A DNA stretch of 64,000 bases from Acanthacorydalis orientalis (lineage: Eukaryota > Arthropoda > Insecta > Megaloptera > Corydalidae): NCBI GenBank assembly GCA_034766995.1, contig CM068322.1, positions 1,128,589 to 1,192,588 of the forward strand, read 5' to 3'. A program made the translations under genes and the position numbers. Below, piece after piece: positions 25,708 through 35,024 of the stretch (the first letter of the stretch is position 1; each line of letters opens with the position of its first letter). Below the pieces are notes generated by a model, which searched no databases, had not been told where the DNA came from, and was given only the letters and a program-made list of their open reading frames with translations.

Positions 25708-26442
25708 ATTCAAAATAATGCAAATGAATGAAATATTGACAATTAAAAAGTTCTTTCTGTTTTGTCAGTCGTACGAAATGATACATATATTTTATTATTA
25801 AAAAGACGGTCCGTAATTCATGTACAACGTAAAACGATTCCATATTAGCTTACATTCAAATATCATTTTGGGTACGTATCATACCTAGTATTAAACTCAA
25901 CACACACATTCCCTTTTATACTTACCAACACACGCATCACGCACGTATGCGAATGATTTTAATACCTGAACGTTATTTGCCAGAATTACGCCACATGAGC
26001 TGACTATAAAGGGATCAAAAAATTGCTTTCGACTTGTACGTCGCTATTCTCCGATCGATAAAAAACGAATTTAAATACGCAAACATACATTTATTCCATG
26101 AAAATATTTTCTGGGTCTACTATTATCTTTTAACTTTATGGAAGTCCCGAACATTTATACGGTTTCATATGGTTATTTCAACAAATTCTGATTTTTTCAA
26201 TCAGACATATCATGTTTTATACAAATTCGTACATGGAATGCTTTAAAAATACAAACGAATGATTTTTCATAATTTTAAAGAAGATTAAATTACTTTAGTA
26301 GATTTAAAAGTATATCTGCTTAATGCACATAAATATACTAAATAAACATTTATAAAATATTTAATATACATACTGAAAAAATATAAATTTTCTGTCAATG
26401 TGGATTAATAAAAAAACAATTGAGTTTTCGTTATTTTTACTG
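25708..26442. other. Spacer before the LTR retrotransposon, nothing recognised
   Basis: A short ORF at 26034-26246 has no recognisable domain. Base composition is a little less AT-rich around 25880-26050. Confidence 0.4.
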
Positions 26443-26446
26443 AATG
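26443..26446. other. Target-site duplication AATG, left copy
   Basis: AATG before the retrotransposon matches AATG at 31269-31272 after it. A 5-bp duplication (AATGT) is possible if the LTR end is placed one base further in. Confidence 0.75.
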
Positions 26447-26752
26447 TATAGGAATAAATGGGTGAATTTCCTATTGGATAATATTAGAGATTTTATTGAC
26501 AATACAACTTTACTTTACAAACGTTGTTGACAGACCGAAAAATAAAATTTGGTTAAATAAAACTATTTGAATGTTCGTTGCTATGCACGCACTTTTGTTA
26601 TACACATTCGATCTCCGAGCCGCACAATCACGCACTGTCGCTATGCACACACTTTTGTTATCACGTTCGATATCCGAACCGCGCCGCCACGCACTGTTGC
26701 TATGCACACACTTTTTGTTATACACGTTCGATCTCCGAACTGCGCCGCCACA
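26447..26752 (-). repeat. 3' LTR of the retrotransposon
   Basis: It begins TGTGGCGG at 26752 (minus-strand sense) and ends CCTATA at 26447. Three tandem units of 54-60 bp fill its 5' half (26580-26752). AATAAA on the minus strand at 26492-26497 may be the polyadenylation signal. It looks identical to 30963-31268. Confidence 0.93.
26580..26752 (-). repeat. Three tandem repeats in the U3 region of the LTR
   Basis: Three units each start near GCTATGCAC and contain GTTATAC or GTTATCA and CGAT-TCCGA words. They lie at about 26580-26639, 26640-26698 and 26699-26752. The same triplet occurs in the 5' LTR at about 31096-31268. Repeated U3 units of this kind are often enhancer-like. Confidence 0.85.
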
Positions 26753-26763
26753 CCACCCCCCTT
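26753..26763 (-). other. Polypurine tract
   Basis: On the minus strand AAGGGGGGTGG sits just before the 3' LTR and after the pol stop, where plus-strand DNA synthesis is primed. Confidence 0.75.
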
Positions 26764-26777
26764 GGCAGAGAATTTGG

Positions 26778-29700
26778 CTACAAATTCAAAATTTTTCGAA
26801 ACTTGACTTTTCTGCCGGATCGCGTCGTGCGTTCAGGAACTGGTGTGGGTTCTGTGGGCACAGCTTCAGGAACAGGAACAAGTGTAGAAGCAGGAACGGG
26901 TTTTGAAGCAGGAACTTTTGTAGTGACTTCATCTTGCAAAATAAATGCAGGTTTCACACGATCAATGGAGACTTTGGTTGGTTTATTGCGTATCTTGAGT
27001 GTGACAGTTTTCTCGTCTCGATCAATAATTTCGTGTGGGCCAGTGTATGGGGCCTGGAGTGCTTTTAGGATCGGTCCAACTTTCAAAAATGCATGGCTGC
27101 ATTTCGATAGCTCCTTGAAAACGAAAACTGTAGGTTGACAATGTCTTGATGCTGGAGCTGGACGAAGGCGTGACATAACCTCACGTAAGCTCATAAGGAA
27201 GCTTTTTGGATCGTCAAGACCTTTGTTTTCCGAGCATGCAGTGAAAAATTCTTGAGGCAAACGAAGAGTTTCTCCATACACTAACTCAGCTGAGGTAGAC
27301 TTGATATCTTCTTTGAAAGATGAACGAATGCCAAGAAGAACGAGAGGGAGTGCTTGAATCCAATCAATGTCAGAATGAGCCATGATTGCAGCTTTTAATT
27401 GACGGTGGAAACGTTCAACCAAACCATTAGCAGCAGGATGCCAGCTTGTAGTAAGGTTGTGTTGGATACCAAAGAATTTTGTGAAATTTTTGAAGAGATG
27501 AGAAGTGAACTCAGCTCCGCGATCTGAGGTGATGGTTTGAGGAAAACCAAAGCGAGAGATCCAACAATCCAAAAGTGCGCGAGTCACAGTATCTGCAGTT
27601 ATATTCTGTAAAGGATAAACCTCGGGCCATCGAGTAAAACGATCGATGACAGTCAAGCAATATCGAAAAGAATGTGCAGGTGGAAGTGGACCAATCAGAT
27701 CGATGTGGATGTGAGAAAATCTCTGTGTTGGAGTTTCAAAATTTCCAAGAGGAGCATGAACGTGACGAGAAATTTTCGATCGTTGACATTCCTTGCAAGC
27801 ACGAGCCCAATTTCGACAATCTTTGTTCATGAAAGGCCAAACAAATCGCTCGCTAATTAACTTGAGCGAAGCATTGGCGCCGGGATGACTCAAGTTGTGT
27901 AGTTGTTTGAAGATACAACGACGAAATGGCTGTGTGATGAAAGGCCGAGGTTTTCCTGTAGATGTATCACAAAACACAGTAAGTGAGGATCCAGGAATCG
28001 GCACACGTTCGATGCGGAGAGAAGATTTTTCTTGGATAATCCTCTTGAGCTCTTCGTCTTCCTCTTGAGATTCAACTAGTAACTCGTAATCAAGTGGTGC
28101 AGAAACAGCTTCAATTCGAGAAAGAGAATCGGCAACGAAATTATCGGTGCCTTTGATATATTGAATGTCTGTTGACAATTCTGCGATGAAAGAGAGTTGA
28201 TTGAGTTGAATTGGTGGAAGTTTTTCACGTTTTTGTTGAAACGCGTAAACCAATGGTTTGTGATCTGTGTAGATCGTGAATATATGTCCTTCTAAAAGAT
28301 GTCGAAAATGCTGAATTGCAGCGTAGATAGCGAGAAGTTCGCGATAGTACGCAGGCCAAGAACTTTCTTTCGAGGACATTTTCTTTGAAAAGAATGCAAG
28401 TGGCTGCCAAACGTCATCAACAAGCTGCTGTAAACATGCTCCAACAGAATGATTTGAAGCATCTGTGAACAAACCAAGTTGCGCGTCGATACGAGGGTGG
28501 ACAAGAAGAGAAGCAGAAGAAATGCAGTTTTTGCATTTAGAGAAAGCTTCTTCTAGTTCAGGTGTCCAATCTATCGGTTGAGAACCTTTCAAAAGTGGAT
28601 TGCTAATCGCGTCATGCAAAGGAGCTTCGTATTCCGAGGCGTGAGGTATAAATCTGTGGTAAAAGTTCAGCATTCCCAGGAAACGGCGAAGACTTTGCGC
28701 TGTTTTTGGTAGAGGGTAGTCTTTTATTGCCTGAACTCGATCTTCTGGGGCACGAATGCCATCAGCAGAAATAGTATAACCTATAAAAGGAACCTCGGAA
28801 ACCCCAAAGATGCATTTTTGTGGATTGATGACTAAGCCGTATTTCGAAAGACGTTCAAAAATTATTCTAAGATGACGTTCATGTCCTTCTTTAGAACGAG
28901 AGAAAACGAGAATGTCGTCCATGTAAGCGAAGCAAAAGTCCAAACCACGTAAAACTTCATCCATAAATCTTTGAAAAGTTTGACCAGCATTTCGAAGTCC
29001 AAACGTCATGAATGGAAATTCGAAAAGACCAAATGGTGTGATGATAGCGGTTTTCCCAATATCTTCTTCGGCAACTGGAATTTGTTGATAAGCCTTGACT
29101 AAATCGATTTTAGAAAACACCGTACAACCGTCAATAAAGTAAGTGGCATCGTGAATGTGACGAACAGGATAACGATCCGGAATTGTTCGAGCGTTCAACG
29201 CGCGAAAATCACCACAGGGACGCCAAGTTGAGTCACTTTTTGGTGCTAAGTGTAAAGGAGAAGACCAAGAACTCTCGGAAGGACGAGTTGTACCAGCTTG
29301 CAACATGTCATCGAATTCTTTTCGAGCAATTTTCAATTTTTCAGGACTTAATCGGCGAACTTTACTTGTAACCGGTGGTCCAGGAGTCGTGCGAATGTGA
29401 TGAACAGTTTCATGTTTAATATTTCGAGGTAAACCTGGTGGACGAGTAATTTCGGGAAATTCAGAAACAAGAGCAGAGTAAGTTGAAGAATCTTGAACAG
29501 TTTTAATACTGCTCTGCGAAGAATATTGAGATGAACCTCGAGCTTGAAGTCCGGTGGAAACATCGATTATGTGTTTTGTACGGCAATCAGGTAAAAGATG
29601 ATAATGGGCAAGAAAATCTGATCCAATGATCGGTAAATCAACATCAGCAACGATAAATCTCCACAAGAAATTACGTCGAAGGCCTAAGTTGAGATTTAAG

Positions 29701-29951
29701 GTTGTAAAACCGTATGTTTTGATGTTGCTTCCATTGGCAGCACACAAATCATAGTTGATGGGAGCACGACGATCTCGGAGTAAACGACGAGGAAAACAAC
29801 ACAAATCAGAACCAGTATCAACGAGAAAGCGATGTTTAGATTTTTTATCAACAACAATGAGACGGCTTCCAGAAGAAGAAGAGCAGTCAGATGCCGTCCT
29901 TACAGACTGCTTTGGTCGTTTCCCGAAAAATCGCAAGGTTGGATGCACTTT
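26778..29951 (-). CDS. pol: Pol polyprotein (protease, RT, RNase H, integrase)
   Basis: The frame opens after a TAA at 29954-29952 and runs to the stop at 26778. Numbering below starts at the GTG at 29948 (1056 residues). The aspartic protease has FLVDTGSDLC around 41-50. Reverse transcriptase covers about 200-400 with AYMDDILVFS at 341-350. RNase H has FTDAS around 494-498, the TDHKPL block near 561-566 and ADSLSR near 606-611. Integrase has an H-H-C-C zinc domain (H684, H688, C718, C721) and a D,D(35)E core (D750, D809, E845, in HIDLIGPLP, TSDRGAEF and NGLVERF). It is probably made as Gag-Pol by -1 frameshifting rather than from its own start. No stop, frameshift or lost catalytic residue was seen. 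Confidence 0.95.
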   Translation of the reverse strand, partial: KVHPTLRFFGKRPKQSVRTASDCSSSSGSRLIVVDKKSKHRFLVDTGSDLCCFPRRLLRDRRAPINYDLCAANGSNIKTYGFTTLNLNLGLRRNFLWRFIVADVDLPIIGSDFLAHYHLLPDCRTKHIIDVSTGLQARGSSQYSSQSSIKTVQDSSTYSALVSEFPEITRPPGLPRNIKHETVHHIRTTPGPPVTSKVRRLSPEKLKIARKEFDDMLQAGTTRPSESSWSSPLHLAPKSDSTWRPCGDFRALNARTIPDRYPVRHIHDATYFIDGCTVFSKIDLVKAYQQIPVAEEDIGKTAIITPFGLFEFPFMTFGLRNAGQTFQRFMDEVLRGLDFCFAYMDDILVFSRSKEGHERHLRIIFERLSKYGLVINPQKCIFGVSEVPFIGYTISADGIRAPEDRVQAIKDYPLPKTAQSLRRFLGMLNFYHRFIPHASEYEAPLHDAISNPLLKGSQPIDWTPELEEAFSKCKNCISSASLLVHPRIDAQLGLFTDASNHSVGACLQQLVDDVWQPLAFFSKKMSSKESSWPAYYRELLAIYAAIQHFRHLLEGHIFTIYTDHKPLVYAFQQKREKLPPIQLNQLSFIAELSTDIQYIKGTDNFVADSLSRIEAVSAPLDYELLVESQEEDEELKRIIQEKSSLRIERVPIPGSSLTVFCDTSTGKPRPFITQPFRRCIFKQLHNLSHPGANASLKLISERFVWPFMNKDCRNWARACKECQRSKISRHVHAPLGNFETPTQRFSHIHIDLIGPLPPAHSFRYCLTVIDRFTRWPEVYPLQNITADTVTRALLDCWISRFGFPQTITSDRGAEFTSHLFKNFTKFFGIQHNLTTSWHPAANGLVERFHRQLKAAIMAHSDIDWIQALPLVLLGIRSSFKEDIKSTSAELVYGETLRLPQEFFTACSENKGLDDPKSFLMSLREVMSRLRPAPASRHCQPTVFVFKELSKCSHAFLKVGPILKALQAPYTGPHEIIDRDEKTVTLKIRNKPTKVSIDRVKPAFILQDEVTTKVPASKPVPASTLVPVPEAVPTEPTPVPERTTRSGRKVKFRKILNL

Positions 29952-30850
29952 TTAGCGTTTTGCTGAAACTTTTTGTGGTACCAACAAACTTGGCCCGATT
30001 GTTGGTTAGAATTTCCACCAGTGCAAGATTTACTCCTCTGTCTAAAATTGTGGTTAGAACTGCGGGGACGAAAACGAGGACGCGATCGAGAGGCTGACAA
30101 CTCGGCGACTTGCTTTTGTAAATCGGCAATCGCTTTTAATAAGTCGTTTTCGGTACCTCTATCGTTGAACGCTGCGTTGACCGAGAAAGTTGGTGTGCAC
30201 GGCGAAATCTCGATGATTTTGTCAGCGAGCTCCGCAAGCTTATTGAGCGCCAATTCAGACTGAGATGCAAGGATAGCCTGGACGTTTGACGGAAGACGTT
30301 GAAGCCAAAGTTGACGTAAGAGGTTGTCCTGCACGACGGTTGCACCAGCGAGAGATTGGAGATGTCGAAGAAACTGCGACGGTTTGCGTTCGCCGAGTTC
30401 TTCCGCGCTGATGAGTTGACGGACGCGTTGTTCCTCAGACGCGGATAAACGCTCAATTATTTTTGTGCGTAAAAATGTGTATGGATTTAATGGAGGAGGG
30501 TTTTTAATGACGTCCTCGACTTCCAATGCGATGCGCGCGTCCAATTGTGAAACAACGTAATGAAATTTTGTTACCTCGCTCGTGATGTCAGAAAGCGTAA
30601 ATTGAGAATCGGCTTGTATAAACCACAAGCTTGGTTTGTCCGACCAAAATGGCGGCAGTTTCACAGCCACTCGATGAACTCCGGGGCGATGATCTGCAAC
30701 GTTAGCGGGGGCACCCGGAGGCTGTTGCGGCTGCTGCTGCTGCTGCTGCTGTTGTTGCTCTGCTTGCAGTTGTCGTAAATTTTCGATTTCCCGTTGGAGT
30801 CGCTCGTTTTCCTCACGAAGAGCGACGACTTGGTCGGCATCACGAAGCAT
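29900..30850 (-). CDS. gag: Gag structural polyprotein
   Basis: It is 316 residues from the ATG at 30850. Residues 1-42 form a likely coiled coil ending in a poly-Gln run (CAG repeat, about 32-40). VKLPPFWSDKPSLWF at about 63-77 is the typical opening of the capsid domain of insect Ty3/gypsy Gag. A basic, Arg/Ser-rich region (253-274) precedes a C-X2-H-X9-C-X3-C zinc motif at C289, H292, C302, C306. That order (CHCC, not the usual CCHC) is known for the CsRn1 lineage. The start is the first ATG after the primer-binding site, leaving about 110 nt of leader. It overlaps pol in the -1 frame by about 50 nt. Confidence 0.93.
   Translation of the reverse strand: MLRDADQVVALREENERLQREIENLRQLQAEQQQQQQQQQPQQPPGAPANVADHRPGVHRVAVKLPPFWSDKPSLWFIQADSQFTLSDITSEVTKFHYVVSQLDARIALEVEDVIKNPPPLNPYTFLRTKIIERLSASEEQRVRQLISAEELGERKPSQFLRHLQSLAGATVVQDNLLRQLWLQRLPSNVQAILASQSELALNKLAELADKIIEISPCTPTFSVNAAFNDRGTENDLLKAIADLQKQVAELSASRSRPRFRPRSSNHNFRQRSKSCTGGNSNQQSGQVCWYHKKFQQNAKKCIQPCDFSGNDQSSL
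29918..29924 (-). promoter_or_regulatory. Slippery heptamer GGGAAAC for -1 frameshifting
   Basis: Inside the gag/pol overlap the minus strand reads G GGA AAC in the gag frame: GGA is gag codon 310 and AAC codon 311. This is a canonical X XXY YYZ site. Slipping back one base here joins Gag, with its zinc motif complete, to the pol frame at RPKQSVRT. The position and phase are seen directly; its use is inferred. Confidence 0.75.
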
Positions 30851-30943
30851 TTTGAACGGAGGTTATAACTTTTGACGGTGAAAATAACCCAAACTTTTTC
30901 GGCCAATCCTCTCGTTGAATTGAATTTTATTTTTGTTTTGCGG

Positions 30944-30961
30944 ATCACGTCGGGGTCACCA
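30944..30961 (-). other. Primer-binding site complementary to tRNA-Trp
   Basis: The plus strand reads ATCACGTCGGGGTCACCA, which equals the 3' end of animal tRNA-Trp including CCA. The element's own strand therefore carries the complementary primer-binding site, two bases from the 5' LTR. Confidence 0.88.
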
Positions 30962-30962
30962 A

Positions 30963-31268
30963 TATAGGAATAAATGGGTGAATTTCCTATTGGATAATAT
31001 TAGAGATTTTATTGACAATACAACTTTACTTTACAAACGTTGTTGACAGACCGAAAAATAAAATTTGGTTAAATAAAACTATTTGAATGTTCGTTGCTAT
31101 GCACGCACTTTTGTTATACACATTCGATCTCCGAGCCGCACAATCACGCACTGTCGCTATGCACACACTTTTGTTATCACGTTCGATATCCGAACCGCGC
31201 CGCCACGCACTGTTGCTATGCACACACTTTTTGTTATACACGTTCGATCTCCGAACTGCGCCGCCACA
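30963..31268 (-). repeat. 5' LTR of the retrotransposon
   Basis: 306 bp, matching 26447-26752 at every position I compared, including the three tandem U3 units. It is followed on the plus strand by the AATG target duplication at 31269-31272. Transcription should start inside it and run towards lower coordinates. Confidence 0.93.
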
Positions 31269-31272
31269 AATG

Positions 31273-31803
31273 TTAGAGTTCATATATTAAAAATTAAATT
31301 TTATTATTGTAATATTTATAATAATTTTGGAAAAGATCCTCTTCATATCACAAAATATTCTGAACCTATAATTAATTTCTCGTCACTGTACTGAACTTAA
31401 TTTCAATTATTAAATGTTGGTTCTTTAAGAAAAAATGAACGTCTAAGAAAACCTATTGGGACCAGGAAAATTATAATGAGATAGAAATGAATGCGCTAAA
31501 TTTTCAACGTTAATGCCAAAGTTTTAGTTTATTAAAAAAAAGTCTATCTCTAAAGAGATATATCTCTGCATTGAAAATTTAATTCAGTACAAGAAAGACT
31601 AGAAATGTATACCCTTTCATGACATAATTCAAAAGATGTGCGCATTAATTTAACACTAAATCAAAATTTTATTTTAATCATCCACATATTTAATAAATGT
31701 AAAAAATATCACATATTCAACATTTTCATATTTTATCTATTTACCTATCTACAAACACAAACACACACACAACCATACACACACACAACCATACACACAC
31801 ACG

Positions 31804-31841
<38 letters not shown>

Positions 31842-31966
31842 GAATCAAATGCACGGTTCTTTAATATTTTTCATTTTACTTTTTTATGTTGAAAATATTT
31901 GGAAAGGATCTATTTCTTAATAAACAATGTTTTTTAAATTAGTCGATTTTAAAATTTTCATATATA
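31273..31966. other. Spacer with a (CA)n(TA)n array
   Basis: A CA-rich then TA repeat lies at about 31753-31839. Nothing coding was recognised. Confidence 0.5.
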
Positions 31967-32785
31967 CGTGAATTGTTCGATAATTATGGTGAAAAAGAAA
32001 GTTAAACACCGTTTTTTTTTTAAAAAAAAACGATTTTATTTCTCAACATAGAATCCATTGAGGCTATACACTTGGTCCAGAGAATCAACAAAATACGAAC
32101 TGACGGCGGCGATGATATCTCTTATTCAACGAGAATTTCTTCTCACTGAGCCAAATTTTCAAGTTTAGGAAGAGGAAGAAGTTGCACGGGGTTAAGTCCG
32201 AACCACAGGGTGGATGAGAAATCAATTAGATGCCAAATTCTTGCCATTTTGTCATTATGACAGTCGATTTGTGAGATGGTGCGTTGTCCTGATGAAAGAG
32301 TATTTTTTGTGGGCCAATTTTGGGCGTTTTTGTTTCAGCACTTTGTTCAAATGATCCAATAATGTTGCACAATAGGCTCCTGTTATCGTTTTTCTCTTAA
32401 GTATTCGATCAGGATGACTCCTTAGGAATCCCAAAAAACAGTGGCCATTACCTTTTCAGCCGACTAAACAGTTTTCGTCTTCTTCGGCGAACTTTCGCCA
32501 ATCATTGTTCACTGCTTTGACTGCTGCTTCGACTCAAGTGTATAGTAGTGGATCTATGTTTCATCTACGGCGACGAATCGACGTAAAAACGTCTACTTGT
32601 TTTTTTTCCATTTTTGCGGTAACTGCTACAATGCTTGCTTCACACATCTGTAGCAAGTGAACAACGTGTCGCTTCCGGCTGAAATTTTGCCTATGTTAGT
32701 TTGAAAAGTGACACGTGATAGCCGTGTTGTTGCCAAATGAATGGTGGTGCCATATCATAGAAATTTACTAAACTTATCAAACGAC

Positions 32786-32788
<3 letters not shown>
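31967..32788 (-). mobile_element. Mariner family B, copy 1 (internally deleted)
   Basis: The minus-strand start is TGGGTCGTTTGATAAGTT at 32788, next to a (TA)n array. The other end has a diverged inverted form (CGTGAATTGTTCGATAA, from about 31967). It is clearly related to 52963-53793: both carry the same start, the same jump into the catalytic region and the same end. At about 820 bp it lacks the N-terminal third of a full mariner. Confidence 0.82.
31995..32620 (-). pseudogene. Decayed mariner transposase catalytic region (family B)
   Basis: On the minus strand, across frames, one reads FVAVDET (first catalytic Asp), IHYYTLESKQQSKQ, SPKKTKTV, KVMATVFWDS, the block before the second Asp (RPKLAHKKYSF), and a C-terminus AAVSSYFVDSLDQVY then GFYVEK. 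Several stops and frameshifts are present. The helix-turn-helix N-terminus is missing, as in the 52963 copy. Confidence 0.8.

Positions 32789-32846
<58 letters not shown>
32789..32846. repeat. (TA)n microsatellite abutting a mariner end
   Basis: A TA repeat of about 58 bases directly at the family B terminus. Confidence 0.95.
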
Positions 32847-32848
<2 letters not shown>

Positions 32849-32884
32849 AAAAATTGTTAAAAAATCTTTTATTATAAAACACAG

Positions 32885-33060
32885 AGCTATTACATTTTAA
32901 TCCTGTTCAAAGTACTCTCTTTAAGATGCGAGACACTGTCTCAGCGATTGTCTCATTCCTGAAAACATTTCCTATAGTCACCTTTTGTTACCGTGTTTAG
33001 AGCCTCCTTTCATTTATCTTGTGCTTCTTTCATTGTAGCGAATATTCTTCGTTGTAAATC
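32885..33060 (-). pseudogene. Mariner-like transposase C-terminal fragment
   Basis: The minus strand reads ATMKEAQDK, stop, KEALNTVTKGDYRKCFQE, then RIKM after two stops. This resembles the last 50 residues of many mariner transposases (al--v-kedyqkCfe-W--RWdkCi). It lies beside family B copy 1 but is not part of it. No ends were found. Confidence 0.45.
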
Positions 33061-33426
33061 AATTTATCGTTATCATTATTTACCATAAATTAATCAAACT
33101 ACTCATTTAAATAAAAAAAATGAATAAAATTGTAAAAAAATACTAGAAACGTTTTTGTATTACTTTGATTAAATACTCTTTTTTATTTGACAATCTAGTG
33201 AAACTAATAGGTAAGAATATTACAATTTTATACTTAATTCCCTATTTACACTTTTGATGAACATTGTGCTAATGAATACATGAAGTTTTTTATTCCTAAT
33301 TAAATTTAATTTCAGTATAGGTTTTAATTATCATCAACCAATGAATAATAGATCCAGTTGAGTATTGGTAATTCAACATAAACGGGATCTTGACGTATTA
33401 CTGGTTTAAGATTTAATCTATTTTAT

Positions 33427-33437
33427 AATACATACAT

Positions 33438-33521
<84 letters not shown>

Positions 33522-33540
33522 ATGTGTGTGTGCGTGTGTT
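33427..33540. repeat. Palindromic compound microsatellite (CA)n(TA)n(TG)n
   Basis: CA repeats, two TA runs and TG repeats follow each other, so the block is nearly self-complementary. Confidence 0.95.
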
Positions 33541-33852
33541 TAAGCATATTTAAAAAAATACAAGTTATTTTTTAAGAAAATACATTTAAAATAAAATAAT
33601 CGTATTAATTAATTCCAAAAACGTTTTCTGTCATTTATTTAATAAAAACTCGGCTGTCGCAAGTAGAAATCATAAAAGTGTATCGTTAAGACACTGGTTT
33701 ATCCTCTTGGGATTACAACTTCGTGTTAACTTTGATAATTCAATTCTACTGCTATGCGACTTGAATTTTTCTCTCTTTGCCAGCAAATGAAACGAAATAG
33801 GATGTTGATATTTTTGTCTGTAAAAAATTTAATACGTAATAGAATTATATTT

Positions 33853-33854
<2 letters not shown>

Positions 33855-33907
<53 letters not shown>
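33855..33907. repeat. (TA)n microsatellite
   Basis: A TA repeat of about 50 bases. Confidence 0.95.
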
Positions 33908-33909
<2 letters not shown>

Positions 33910-34589
33910 ATTAAAGTGTTATTCAAAATATTACAGTAATAATTTTATATTATTCTCGTTTATTTAATACTGAATGAATGTCCTTACTGTTAGTGTTTTT
34001 CGTCGCTTCATTATGTTTTTTATCTGACTTTAATTGTGTATCTTTCAAATTATTTAACAGAATAAAACTGATTAGTATGAGTTACAAAAGTATGGGTGAT
34101 TTTGTGGTTTAATAATGATTTACTGAAATCAAAATGTAAATAAATGTTTTCTGCTGTTTTTTGCAAAAATGTTTTTTATGTCTCCACTTATATGTTTATT
34201 AAAAAAATATAATGTTTGTATTAGTAAACGTAGTAAAATGTGTTTTTAATTTTCATTCCTTTATTATACTACTACTTCCTTTAGTTACCCACGAAATAAA
34301 CTTTAAATGATAATAATTATGGCAATAAAAATATAAAATATAAACGAAAGAAATATATTGAGGAGCTTTGAGTAGCATTGTATTTACAACTTTAAAAAAG
34401 AAATGATATTTTAAACAAATGTAAAAATAATTCAGAACACACATATACAAAATGTAATATTTATTACAAATTGAGCAATATATTTATTCTTATTTCATCA
34501 GTTCGAACAATATAATAATACAAAAAAAGTACACATCATTTCATTTAAACATATGCGAAATTACATATGCTTCCATTTGTAATAATTCA

Positions 34590-34900
34590 AAATGGCAACA
34601 TTCAACGGACCATTTCGACGAGTCAACGATAATACATCGTGCAAATTTCAGTACTCATCTCGTGTGGCCCCTACGGTAATTATATTACAGGGTGGTGTTG
34701 GACCGTATATACGTGAAGGAAGGGACAACTGGGACTGTTGGCTGACTGACTGAACGGTCGGACGTTTGTACGAATATCCGACCGACTGAACCCGCAAAGC
34801 ATCGACAGGTGTCGGCCTGTCAAAATGCTTTGAAATGTGTTAACTTTTACTTTCAGACACAAATTCAATATTTCACGATGGGAAAAACATCCATATATGT
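34590..34900. other. Less AT-rich segment, unrecognised
   Basis: The stretch stands out by composition (for example TCGGACGTTTGTACGAATAT and TCGACAGGTGTCGGCC). It contains a 74-residue minus-strand ORF (34904-34680) with no known domain. It could be an exon, a UTR or a transposon fragment; nothing decides between them. Confidence 0.3.
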
Positions 34901-34917
34901 ACATAAAGTATATAATG

Positions 34918-34919
34918 TA

Positions 34920-34958
<39 letters not shown>
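34918..34958. repeat. (TA)n microsatellite
   Basis: A TA repeat with one TG interruption near its start. Confidence 0.95.
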
Positions 34959-34964
<6 letters not shown>

Positions 34965-35024
34965 CGTTAAAATTTATTAAACAATAAGTATAATTGTATG
35001 TTCTTGAAATTGAAGTATTTTATA

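Larger units (their letters stand above)
26447..31268 (-). mobile_element. Intact Ty3/gypsy LTR retrotransposon, CsRn1/Kabuki-like
   Basis: The 4.82-kb element lies on the minus strand. It has two 306-bp LTRs that I cannot tell apart by eye, a primer-binding site complementary to tRNA-Trp, overlapping open gag and pol frames, and a G-rich polypurine tract before the 3' LTR. It is flanked by AATG duplications. Gag carries a CHCC zinc motif. Domain order in pol is protease, reverse transcriptase, RNase H, integrase, as in Ty3/gypsy. There is no env-like frame. The tRNA-Trp primer plus CHCC Gag are features reported for the CsRn1/Kabuki lineage, so the lineage call rests on established knowledge. 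Matching LTRs and open frames imply a recent insertion that may still be active. Confidence 0.93.
33061..34590. other. AT-rich spacer with two microsatellites
   Basis: A palindromic (CA)n(TA)n(TG)n block lies at 33427-33540 and a TA repeat at 33855-33907. Nothing else was recognised. Confidence 0.5.

Noticed and set aside
26578..27138. 186-codon plus-strand ORF over the retrotransposon end
   Set aside because: It overlaps the LTR and the antisense of the pol 3' end; the minus-strand pol frame carries all domain motifs.
29946..29957. AAAAAG stretch as the gag-pol frameshift site
   Set aside because: It is not a canonical heptamer in the gag frame and would remove two cysteines of the zinc motif; GGGAAAC at 29918-29924 fits better.
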